5,151 bases of DNA. It comes from Flavobacterium psychrophilum (GTDB lineage: Bacteria > Bacteroidota > Bacteroidia > Flavobacteriales > Flavobacteriaceae). Below the pieces are notes generated by a model. It saw nothing but the letters and a program-made list of their open reading frames with translations, had not been told where the DNA came from and searched no databases. This document shows positions 1 to 5,151 of this stretch, piece by piece. Position 1 is the stretch's first letter. Each line of letters opens with the position of its first letter. The stretch covers positions 1 through 5,151 of the forward strand of contig CAMCBB010000111.1 of NCBI GenBank assembly GCA_945872875.1. Reading direction: 5' to 3'. The position numbers were made by a program, and so were the translations under genes.

Positions 1-347
1 ACTTTCAATATGTGTGAGTGTCCACAAATAAATATTTTAGGCGGATTGGCTCTAAGCTCTTCTCGAATGGCTTGGTTGTATTTGCCGGGGTAACCGCCAA
101 TATGTGTAATCCACACATCAACGCCTTCACACATAAAACGATTATTTAACGGAAATTCCATTCGGGCTTTATCATCATCGATGTTTCCAAATACCGCTCG
201 CAAAGGTTTTAAACTTTTTATAGTATCAGTAACAACCAAACTCCCAATATCGCCAGCATGCCAAACTTCATCGGCTTGATTCACATATTTTACTATGGTA
301 TCATCAATATGACTGTGGGTATCAGAAAGTAATAGAATTTTTATCAT
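1..347 (-). CDS. Metallophosphoesterase, YfcE/MJ0936-like family (N-terminal part, cut by the window edge)
   Basis: This is a predicted cytoplasmic metal-dependent phosphoesterase of the small calcineurin-like group (YfcE, MJ0936, Vps29-like). The 115 visible residues carry the family's metal-binding blocks in order: D9-T-H11 after a hydrophobic first strand, H30-A-G-D33, G54-N55-I-D57, H82 in an ITHIGGYPG segment, and G109-H110-S-H112. Together these supply the usual Asp, His and Asn ligands of a two-metal site. Relatives are about 160-170 residues, so roughly the last third lies left of the window. The ATG at 347-345 was chosen because the protein begins directly with the first beta strand (MIKILLLSDTH). 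It is transcribed divergently from truA. The family hydrolyses phosphodiesters in vitro, but the physiological substrate is usually unknown and cannot be read from the sequence. The family call is confident; the substrate is not known. Confidence 0.93.
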   Translation of the reverse strand, partial: MIKILLLSDTHSHIDDTIVKYVNQADEVWHAGDIGSLVVTDTIKSLKPLRAVFGNIDDDKARMEFPLNNRFMCEGVDVWITHIGGYPGKYNQAIREELRANPPKIFICGHSHILK

Positions 348-397
348 ATTTTCATTGCGAAAAACAAAGCAATCTAGTCCATTTTTTCGCTTAGCAG

Positions 398-426
398 CAA
401 AGTTAATTATTTATTACTACTTTAAA
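398..426 (-). promoter_or_regulatory. Putative promoter of the metallophosphoesterase gene
   Basis: On the minus strand, TAACTTTG (405-398) is an exact match to the Bacteroidota -7 consensus TAnnTTTG. A TTTA (426-423) lies 17 bases upstream of it, a weak fit to the TTG-type -33 element. Transcription would start near 390, giving a leader of roughly 40 bases before the ATG at 347. The -7 match is seen directly; the start site is inferred. Confidence 0.5.
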
Positions 427-454
427 CATCCAATAAAAAACCTTTGTACCTTTG
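421..454 (+). promoter_or_regulatory. Putative promoter of truA
   Basis: TACCTTTG at 447-454 matches the Bacteroidota -7 consensus TAnnTTTG exactly. TTTA at 421-424, 22 bases upstream, is a poor but correctly spaced -33 candidate. Transcription would begin near 461, leaving a leader of only about 17 bases before the ATG at 478. This start has no Shine-Dalgarno sequence, only ACCAAA in front of the ATG. The upstream half overlaps the palindrome TTTAAA (421-426), which the divergent promoter also uses. Confidence 0.6.
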
Positions 455-462
455 CAACTTTG
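442..462 (+). repeat. Three CTTTG motifs at exact 8-bp spacing
   Basis: CTTTG begins at 442, 450 and 458, so three copies sit in 21 bases with a strict 8-bp period. The middle copy is the 3' half of the truA -7 element; the first and third flank it. This may be simple sequence drift around a promoter or alternative -7 registers. The outer copies lack the TA at the right distance (AACCTTTG and GCAACTTTG contexts), so only the middle one is a full promoter match. Confidence 0.4.
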
Positions 463-477
463 AATCTGTGAACCAAA

Positions 478-1212
478 ATGAGATATTTTTTAGAATTTGC
501 ATACAAAGGAACTAATTACCACGGCTGGCAATACCAGCCCAATGCAAGCTCTGTTCAAGAAACTTTAAACAAGGCACTTTCAACACTTTACAAAACAGAA
601 ATCGATTTGGTTGGAGCAGGTAGAACCGACACCGGAGTTCACGCCAAACAAATGTTTGCCCACTTTGATTTGGATTTTGAAATTGATGTATCACATTTCA
701 TCCACAAACTCAATTCGTTTTTAGCTGAAGATATTGCAATCCTAAATATCCATTTAGTTGCAGACGATAATCATGCTCGATTTGACGCAACCAAACGCAC
801 TTACGAATACCACATTCATAATACAAAAGAGGTGTTTAGTACTGATACTTCTTGGCATTATCACAATGAATTAAATGTTGAGCTGATGAATGCCGCATGC
901 AAAGAACTTTTTAATCATTCCGATTTTGAGTGCTTTTCTAAAGTGCACACCGATGTAAATACCTTTAATTGTAAAATAATGGAAGCCCATTGGCAGCAAA
1001 ACGGCAACAAATTAATTTTTACAATTGCAGCTGATCGATTTTTAAGAAATATGGTTCGTGCAATAGTTGGAACCATGGTGAATATAGGTTTAGAAAAAGT
1101 ATCTTTGCAAGAGTTTAAACAAATAATTGAAAGCAAGGACAGAAACAAAGCGGGATTTTCAGTTCCTGCGCATGGGTTATACCTTACTAAAGTGGAATAT
1201 CCATATCTATAA
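478..1212 (+). CDS. truA: tRNA pseudouridine synthase A
   Basis: TruA converts uridines 38-40 of the tRNA anticodon arm to pseudouridine in the cytoplasm. The 244-residue product is close to the usual 240-270. It opens with the family's first strand (MRYFLEFAYKGTNYHGWQ). The catalytic block GAGRTDTGVHA is at 46-56, with D51 as the nucleophilic aspartate. The C-terminal signature FLRNMVRAIVG is at 188-198, and the protein ends with the family-typical AGFSVPAHGLYL segment. The ATG is secure because an in-frame TGA lies at 469-471, three codons upstream. The gene is divergent from the metallophosphoesterase and is followed after 38 bp by the ABC exporter on the same strand, with no obvious terminator between them, so the two are probably cotranscribed. 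All expected motifs are present and the frame is intact. Confidence 0.98.
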   Translation: MRYFLEFAYKGTNYHGWQYQPNASSVQETLNKALSTLYKTEIDLVGAGRTDTGVHAKQMFAHFDLDFEIDVSHFIHKLNSFLAEDIAILNIHLVADDNHARFDATKRTYEYHIHNTKEVFSTDTSWHYHNELNVELMNAACKELFNHSDFECFSKVHTDVNTFNCKIMEAHWQQNGNKLIFTIAADRFLRNMVRAIVGTMVNIGLEKVSLQEFKQIIESKDRNKAGFSVPAHGLYLTKVEYPYL

Positions 1213-1250
1213 AGATTATAAAATTCTAGCGACTAGACCAAAAAAAATAA

Positions 1251-3005
1251 ATGAAAGCAAAAGCATTCGATATAAAATTATTCAAACGCATTTTAAAATA
1301 CACCAAGCCCTATCAATTCAGGTTTCGTGGGGTAATTTTGTTTGCCATTTTATTGTCGCTTTTTGCTGCACTTCGACCATTATTTCTTCAAATTACTGTA
1401 GATACTTTTATTAACCCGGGGAATAAAACTGGTTTATTATTGTATTCAATAATTATGGGATTGGTTTTGCTACTGGAAGGATTATCACAATATTACTTTG
1501 TGTATTGGGCTAACTGGCTTGGGCAAGATATTGTTAAAGACATTCGAACTAAATTATTTCAACATTTACTGACTTTTAGAATGAAATATTTTGACACCGC
1601 TCCTGTAGGTCAATTAGTTACAAGATCGGTATCCGATATTGAACAAATTGCCCGAATATTTAGTCAGGGGTTGTTTATGATTATTAGTGATTTAATGAAG
1701 ATGATTGTTTGTTTGTTGGTTATGTTTTATATGAATTGGCACTTAACGGTTATCGTAATTTTAGCCATGCCAATATTAGTTTATATCACTCGTATTTTTC
1801 AAAGAAAAATGCAGGTTGCTTTCGAAGAAGTTCGAACGCAAGTAGCGAATTTAAATACATTTGTTCAAGAGCGTGTAACCGGAATGAAGATTGTACAACT
1901 TTTTAATAGAGAAAAAATCGAGTACGAGAAGTTTAAAGAAATCAATCAAAAACACAATGTAGCTTGGATAAAAACCATTTTATATAACTCTATTTTCTTT
2001 CCCATTGCCGATATCATTTCGTCAATAACACTTGGAGTTATTGTGCTTTATGGAGGATTTCAAATATTAAACGGGAATCCATTTACTACAATTGGTCAAA
2101 TGACCGCTTACACCATGTTTATTGGAATGCTTTTTAATCCGCTAAGGCAAATTGCAGATAAATTCAATGAAATGCAAATGGGAATGATTTCTGCAAATAG
2201 AGTATTTGATATAATTGACACAACCGATGAAAAGCAAGTAAACGGAACAGAAGTTGCCGAGCATTTTAAAGGAAACATCATTTTTGACAAAGTTCGATTC
2301 AGTTATATTCCAGATGAAGAAGTACTAAAAGGCATTTCATTTGAGGTAAAAGAAGGAAAAACTATTGCTATAGTCGGAGCTACTGGAGCAGGTAAATCTA
2401 CTATCATCAATTTATTGAATCGATTTTACGAAATTAATTCAGGTGCCATTTATATAGATAACAAAAACATCAATTCCTTTACCTTGGAAAGTTTGCGAAG
2501 TCAAATTGGGGTGGTTTTACAAGATGTATTTTTATTTGCTGATACAATTTTAAATAATATTACTTTAAACAATTCTGCTATAAAAAAAGAAGAAGTTATT
2601 ACTGCAGCAAAAAAAATAGGCGTCCACGAATTCATTATGAGTTTGCCCGAAGGATACGACTACAATGTAAAAGAGCGCGGTGTGATGCTTTCTTCTGGAC
2701 AACGCCAATTGATTGCCTTTCTAAGAGCCTATGTGAGTAATCCGAGTATCTTAATTTTAGATGAAGCCACTTCGTCTATTGACACCTATTCGGAGGAATT
2801 GATTCAAAAGGCAACCGAAACCATTACACAAGGAAGAACTTCAATAGTAATTGCCCACCGTTTAGCAACTATATTAAAAGCAGATACCATTATCGTTATG
2901 GATAAAGGAGAAATAGTAGAATCGGGTTCACACAGTGAATTAATTAGTAAAGAAAATGGATATTATAAAAAACTGTATGATTCCCAATTTTCAACCTCAA
3001 TTTAA
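1251..3005 (+). CDS. ABC exporter half-transporter, permease fused to ATPase (MsbA/MdlB-like)
   Basis: This is an inner-membrane ATP-driven exporter subunit of 584 residues that should act as a dimer. The N-terminal type I exporter membrane domain covers about 20-305, with six hydrophobic segments near 27-47, 62-85, 142-160, 164-183, 248-272 and 280-300. The nucleotide-binding domain covers about 340-575: Walker A GATGAGKST (376-384), Q-loop Q424, signature LSSGQ (480-484, a Ser in place of the first Gly of LSGGQ), Walker B ILILDE with D504 and catalytic E505, and switch H536. All ATPase residues are present, so one complete working site type is expected. An in-frame TAA (1248-1250) touches the ATG, which fixes the start as the first possible one; A-rich sequence precedes it. 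It follows truA by 38 bp. Relatives export lipid A or other lipids, or drugs; the substrate cannot be assigned, so no gene symbol is given. Confidence 0.95.
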   Translation: MKAKAFDIKLFKRILKYTKPYQFRFRGVILFAILLSLFAALRPLFLQITVDTFINPGNKTGLLLYSIIMGLVLLLEGLSQYYFVYWANWLGQDIVKDIRTKLFQHLLTFRMKYFDTAPVGQLVTRSVSDIEQIARIFSQGLFMIISDLMKMIVCLLVMFYMNWHLTVIVILAMPILVYITRIFQRKMQVAFEEVRTQVANLNTFVQERVTGMKIVQLFNREKIEYEKFKEINQKHNVAWIKTILYNSIFFPIADIISSITLGVIVLYGGFQILNGNPFTTIGQMTAYTMFIGMLFNPLRQIADKFNEMQMGMISANRVFDIIDTTDEKQVNGTEVAEHFKGNIIFDKVRFSYIPDEEVLKGISFEVKEGKTIAIVGATGAGKSTIINLLNRFYEINSGAIYIDNKNINSFTLESLRSQIGVVLQDVFLFADTILNNITLNNSAIKKEEVITAAKKIGVHEFIMSLPEGYDYNVKERGVMLSSGQRQLIAFLRAYVSNPSILILDEATSSIDTYSEELIQKATETITQGRTSIVIAHRLATILKADTIIVMDKGEIVESGSHSELISKENGYYKKLYDSQFSTSI

Positions 3006-3042
3006 ATCTATAAAATTAAATTTCTTAAGTCCTTCATTATGG

Positions 3043-3064
3043 CTTAAATAATTAAGTTTTTTTT
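3043..3064 (+). terminator. Weak intrinsic terminator-like hairpin after the ABC exporter gene
   Basis: CTTAA (3043-3047), a 4-base loop ATAA, and TTAAG (3052-3056) form a 5-bp stem, followed at once by eight T (3057-3064). It starts about 38 bases after the exporter stop codon, the right place to end a truA-exporter transcript. The stem is short and almost all A-T, so termination would be inefficient. The CTTAA arm can instead pair with an upstream TTAAG copy at 3025-3029 as part of a larger stem (3025-3047). Confidence 0.4.
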
Positions 3065-3073
3065 CTAAATTTG
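3043..3073 (+). promoter_or_regulatory. Putative promoter of lpdA
   Basis: TAAATTTG at 3066-3073 matches the Bacteroidota -7 consensus TAnnTTTG exactly. The -33 region falls at about 3043-3046 (CTTA, a weak match) and so coincides with the terminator-like hairpin of the preceding gene. Transcription would start near 3080, giving a leader of about 67 bases before the lpdA ATG, longer than that of truA. Confidence 0.6.
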
Positions 3074-3100
3074 CACTCACAATCAATTATTGAAATAAAA

Positions 3101-3136
3101 ATGACAAGAGCAATAGCGATTGCATTTTTTAATTAA
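3101..3136 (+). CDS. Possible 11-residue upstream ORF in the lpdA leader
   Basis: An ATG at 3101 opens a short frame, MTRAIAIAFFN, ending in TAA at 3134-3136, 11 bases before the lpdA start. It lies about 20 bases inside the predicted transcript. It is preceded by GAAATAAAA, the same kind of A-rich context seen before the real starts in this window. Its codons 4-10 cover the hairpin and T-run at 3110-3130, so a ribosome translating it would prevent that hairpin from forming. The peptide has no run of one amino acid that would name a regulatory signal. It is very short and could occur by chance; only conservation or ribosome profiling would establish it. Confidence 0.25.
   Translation: MTRAIAIAFFN
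3110..3130 (+). promoter_or_regulatory. Hairpin plus T-run in the lpdA leader (possible attenuator)
   Basis: GCAAT (3110-3114), loop AGCG, and ATTGC (3119-3123) form a perfect 5-bp stem; after one A come six T (3125-3130). The shape is that of a small intrinsic terminator located between the lpdA promoter and the lpdA start. An alternative outer pairing, AAAAATG (3097-3103) with CATTTTT (3123-3129), would sequester the upstream ORF start codon. The stem is short, so a real stop signal is uncertain. It may act as an attenuator, a pause site, or do nothing. Confidence 0.3.
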
Positions 3137-3147
3137 AAAATAACAAC

Positions 3148-4536
3148 ATGAAATACGATATTATTGTTTTAGGAAGCGGACCTGGAGGATATGTAACAGC
3201 AATCCGAGCTTCACAATTGGGTTTTAAAGTAGCGGTTATTGAAAAAGAAAGCTTAGGTGGAATTTGCCTTAACTGGGGATGTATTCCAACAAAAGCACTT
3301 TTAAAATCGGCTCAAGTTTTTGATTACCTAAAACATGCATCGGATTATGGTTTAACTATTAAAGAATTTGATAAAGATTTTTCTGCTGTTGTAAAAAGAT
3401 CAAGAGATGTGGCTGATGGAATGAGCAAAGGAGTTCAATTCCTAATGAAGAAAAATAAAATTGATGTGATTGATGGTTTTGGTAAAATTAAAACTGGGAA
3501 AAAAGTTGATGTAACTGCAACAGATGGAAAAGTAACGGAATATAGTGCAGACCACATCATCATCGCAACTGGTGCTCGCTCTAGAGAATTACCAAATCTT
3601 CCTCAAGATGGTGTAAAAGTAATTGGTTACCGCCAAGCAATGACATTACCAAAGCAGCCTAAAAAATTAATTGTAGTTGGTTCGGGTGCAATCGGAGTTG
3701 AGTTTGCTCATTTCTATAACTCAATGGGTACAGAAGTTACGATTGTAGAATTTATGCCAAATATTGTTCCGGTTGAAGACGAAGATATCTCTAAACAAAT
3801 GGAGCGTTCTATGAAAAAAGCTGGAATTAACATCATGACGAATGCTTCTGTAGAACGAATTGAAACAAAAGGCAATGGCGTAAAAGCATTTGTTAAAACG
3901 GCTAAAGGAGAAGAAGTAATTGAGGCAGATGTATTGTTATCGGCAGTTGGAATTAAAACAAATATTGAAAATATAGGTCTTGAAGAGGTTGGAATTGCAA
4001 CTGATAAAGACAAAATTGTAGTTAACGCTTATAACCAAACTAATGTTCCTGGTTATTATGCTATTGGCGATGTTACTCCAGGACAAGCATTGGCTCATGT
4101 TGCCTCTGCAGAAGGAATTAATTGTGTTGAAAAAATTGCAGGAATGCATGTAGAACCAATTGATTACGGAAATGTACCAGGATGTACCTATGCAACTCCA
4201 GAAATTGCTTCAGTTGGTTTAACCGAAAAACAAGCAAAAGAAAAAGGTTACGAATTAAAAATTGGTAAATTTCCTTTCTCTGCTTCTGGTAAGGCTAAAG
4301 CATCAGGTGCTTCTGACGGATTTGTAAAAGTAATCTTTGATGCAAAATATGGCGAATGGTTAGGTTGTCACATGATTGGTGCTGGTGTAACCGATATGAT
4401 TGCAGAAGCAGTAGTTGCTAGAAAACTTGAAACTACAGGACACGAAATCCTAAAAGCAATTCACCCTCACCCTACCATGAGTGAAGCAGTTATGGAAGCG
4501 GTTGCAGATGCTTATGGCGAAGTAATTCATTTATAA
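3148..4536 (+). CDS. lpdA: Dihydrolipoyl dehydrogenase (E3 subunit)
   Basis: LpdA re-oxidises the dihydrolipoyl groups of 2-oxoacid dehydrogenase complexes and the glycine cleavage system, passing electrons through a disulfide and FAD to NAD+ in the cytoplasm. The 462 residues match the usual 460-475. The FAD-binding GSGPGG is at 9-14 with E32 ending the second strand. The redox disulfide is GGICLNWGC with C40 and C45. The NAD-binding GSGAIG is at 178-183, with E201 at the end of the next strand, favouring NAD over NADP. The second FAD contact is G307-D308, and the C-terminal dimer-interface pair is H441 (in HPHPT) with E446. There is no N-terminal lipoyl domain. An in-frame TAA at 3130-3132 limits the start to this ATG. 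The gene ends in tandem TAA codons. It is flanked by its own promoter and terminator with no E1 or E2 gene beside it, suggesting a shared E3. Confidence 0.98.
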   Translation: MKYDIIVLGSGPGGYVTAIRASQLGFKVAVIEKESLGGICLNWGCIPTKALLKSAQVFDYLKHASDYGLTIKEFDKDFSAVVKRSRDVADGMSKGVQFLMKKNKIDVIDGFGKIKTGKKVDVTATDGKVTEYSADHIIIATGARSRELPNLPQDGVKVIGYRQAMTLPKQPKKLIVVGSGAIGVEFAHFYNSMGTEVTIVEFMPNIVPVEDEDISKQMERSMKKAGINIMTNASVERIETKGNGVKAFVKTAKGEEVIEADVLLSAVGIKTNIENIGLEEVGIATDKDKIVVNAYNQTNVPGYYAIGDVTPGQALAHVASAEGINCVEKIAGMHVEPIDYGNVPGCTYATPEIASVGLTEKQAKEKGYELKIGKFPFSASGKAKASGASDGFVKVIFDAKYGEWLGCHMIGAGVTDMIAEAVVARKLETTGHEILKAIHPHPTMSEAVMEAVADAYGEVIHL

Positions 4537-4560
4537 TAATCAAAATTTAGAATGCTATAG

Positions 4561-4594
4561 AATCCGTTTTGTTTACTCAAAACGGATTTTTTTT
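4561..4594 (+). terminator. Strong intrinsic terminator after lpdA
   Basis: AATCCGTTTTG (4561-4571) and CAAAACGGATT (4578-4588) form a perfect 11-bp stem around the 6-base loop TTTACT. The stem runs into an uninterrupted T tract ending at 4594. It begins 24 bases after the lpdA stop codon. It is much the most convincing terminator in the window and separates lpdA from the RelA/SpoT gene. Confidence 0.93.
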
Positions 4595-4640
4595 ATTGTA
4601 GAAAAATTGATTTTAGTAGGCTGAATTAAATAATAATTTA

Positions 4641-4648
4641 TAATTTTA
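4641..4648 (+). promoter_or_regulatory. Weak -7-like element before the RelA/SpoT gene
   Basis: TAATTTTA resembles TAnnTTTG with A in place of the final G, and it ends 19 bases before the ATG at 4668. No TTG lies at the normal -33 distance. Since a strong terminator stands upstream, a promoter must lie within 4595-4667 unless the gene relies on readthrough, and this is the best candidate seen. Confidence 0.3.
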
Positions 4649-4667
4649 GCTAATTCAAGAATCTACC

Positions 4668-5151
4668 ATGACCGAGATAAATTTAGAAGAAGAAAACAAA
4701 GCCTTAACTAGAGAATACAAGCAGCTTTTACGCATTAGTTATCAAACACTTACCCCCGATGACAAGAAGTTAATTCGTAAGGCGTTTAATGTTGCAGTTG
4801 ACGCACACAAAGACCAAAGAAGAAAATCTGGGGAAGCCTATGTTTTTCATCCAATTGGCGTTGCTAAAATTGTTGCTTCCGAAATTGGTTTAGGTCCAAC
4901 TGCTATTGCAGCAGCTTTACTTCATGATGTGGTTGAAGATACTCCCATTACCCTTGAGGAAATTGAAAAAATGTTTAATCCTAAAATTGCCCAACTGGTA
5001 GAAGGATTAACCAAAATTTCTCAAGTTAAAAAAGAAATGAACATTTCGATGCAGGCGGAAAATTTCCGTAAAATGCTATTAACCTTGAATGATGATGTTC
5101 GTGTAATTTTGATAAAAATTGCCGACCGTTTGCACAACATGCAAACGATGG
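4668..5151 (+). CDS. rsh: RelA/SpoT-family (p)ppGpp hydrolase/synthetase (N-terminal part, cut by the window edge)
   Basis: This is the start of a long Rel/SpoT homologue that makes and degrades the alarmone (p)ppGpp. The 161 visible residues are a leader of about 30 residues plus most of the HD hydrolase domain. The metal-site residues are all present: H61 (in VFHP), H86-D87 within LLHDVVEDT, catalytic E90-D91, and D153 in KIADRLHN with N157. The spacing from D87 to D153 equals that between the matching aspartates of the Streptococcus Rel enzyme, as I recall its numbering (D78, D144). The hydrolase half is therefore expected to be active, unlike E. coli RelA, whose HD site is degenerate. Synthetase, TGS and ACT domains would lie beyond the right edge; full-length family members are about 700-750 residues. 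The ATG is the first in frame after a TAG at 4647-4649. Whether the synthetase is active cannot be judged here. Confidence 0.96.
   Translation, partial: MTEINLEEENKALTREYKQLLRISYQTLTPDDKKLIRKAFNVAVDAHKDQRRKSGEAYVFHPIGVAKIVASEIGLGPTAIAAALLHDVVEDTPITLEEIEKMFNPKIAQLVEGLTKISQVKKEMNISMQAENFRKMLLTLNDDVRVILIKIADRLHNMQTM

Noticed and set aside
345..382. Tiny ATG frames just upstream of the metallophosphoesterase (for example M-K-I-stop overlapping its start)
   Set aside because: Two or three codons in AT-rich leader DNA are expected by chance and show no structure comparable to the lpdA leader.
512..1148. Minus-strand open frames of 60 and 77 codons inside truA
   Set aside because: They lie wholly antisense to a gene with full family motifs, have low-complexity unrecognisable products, and have no promoter or start context of their own.
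1213..1250. Possible separate promoter between truA and the exporter
   Set aside because: No TAnnTTTG match with a suitable -33 partner is visible in these 38 bp, so cotranscription is the simpler reading.
1127..1414. Plus-strand 95-codon frame bridging the end of truA and the start of the exporter
   Set aside because: It overlaps the coding regions of two well-supported genes in another frame, and its product resembles nothing; it is a shadow frame.
1709..2290. 65-codon plus-strand and 60-codon minus-strand frames inside the exporter gene
   Set aside because: They overlap the membrane domain coding sequence, which is continuous and motif-complete; neither has independent support.
3714..4149. 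Minus-strand open frames of 99 and 70 codons inside lpdA
   Set aside because: They are antisense shadows of conserved lpdA codons, serine- or asparagine-rich, without recognisable domains.
1..5151. Mobile element, CRISPR array, defence cassette or novel multi-gene system
   Set aside because: No long repeats, spaced repeat arrays, transposase or nuclease motifs, or clusters of unknown genes were seen. Each large frame belongs to a well-known housekeeping family.

Overview
The window looks like ordinary chromosomal DNA from a member of the Bacteroidota, most likely the Flavobacteriaceae. It is AT-rich. Gene starts lack Shine-Dalgarno sequences and instead have A-rich stretches before the ATG. 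The three clearest promoter candidates carry the Bacteroidota -7 element TAnnTTTG rather than a sigma-70 -10 box. The protein sequences and the neighbourhood (YfcE-like phosphoesterase, truA, MsbA-like ABC exporter) also fit my recollection of Flavobacterium-type genomes. No database comparison was run.

Layout: (1) 1-347, minus strand, the N-terminal 115 residues of a YfcE-like metallophosphoesterase, running off the left edge. (2) 348-477, a divergent intergenic region with a TAnnTTTG element facing each way and a triple CTTTG repeat. (3) 478-1212, truA (tRNA pseudouridine synthase A). (4) 38 bp later, 1251-3005, a complete half-size ABC exporter of the MsbA/MdlB type, probably cotranscribed with truA. 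(5) 3006-3147, a 142-bp spacer with a weak terminator-like hairpin, a promoter, and a leader that may hold an 11-codon upstream ORF overlapping a second hairpin plus T-run. (6) 3148-4536, lpdA (dihydrolipoyl dehydrogenase), apparently monocistronic and closed by a strong intrinsic terminator at 4561-4594. (7) 4668-5151, the start of a long RelA/SpoT-family (p)ppGpp enzyme whose hydrolase motifs are intact, truncated by the right edge.

The genes are housekeeping functions and do not form one pathway: tRNA modification, lipid or hydrophobic-compound export, the E3 subunit of 2-oxoacid dehydrogenases, and stringent-response control. I see no mobile element, CRISPR array, tRNA/rRNA gene, toxin-antitoxin pair or defence cassette, and no sign of a new multi-gene system. 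The part most worth a second look is the lpdA leader, where a promoter, a mini-ORF and a terminator-like hairpin lie within about 80 bp. The evidence there is suggestive only.
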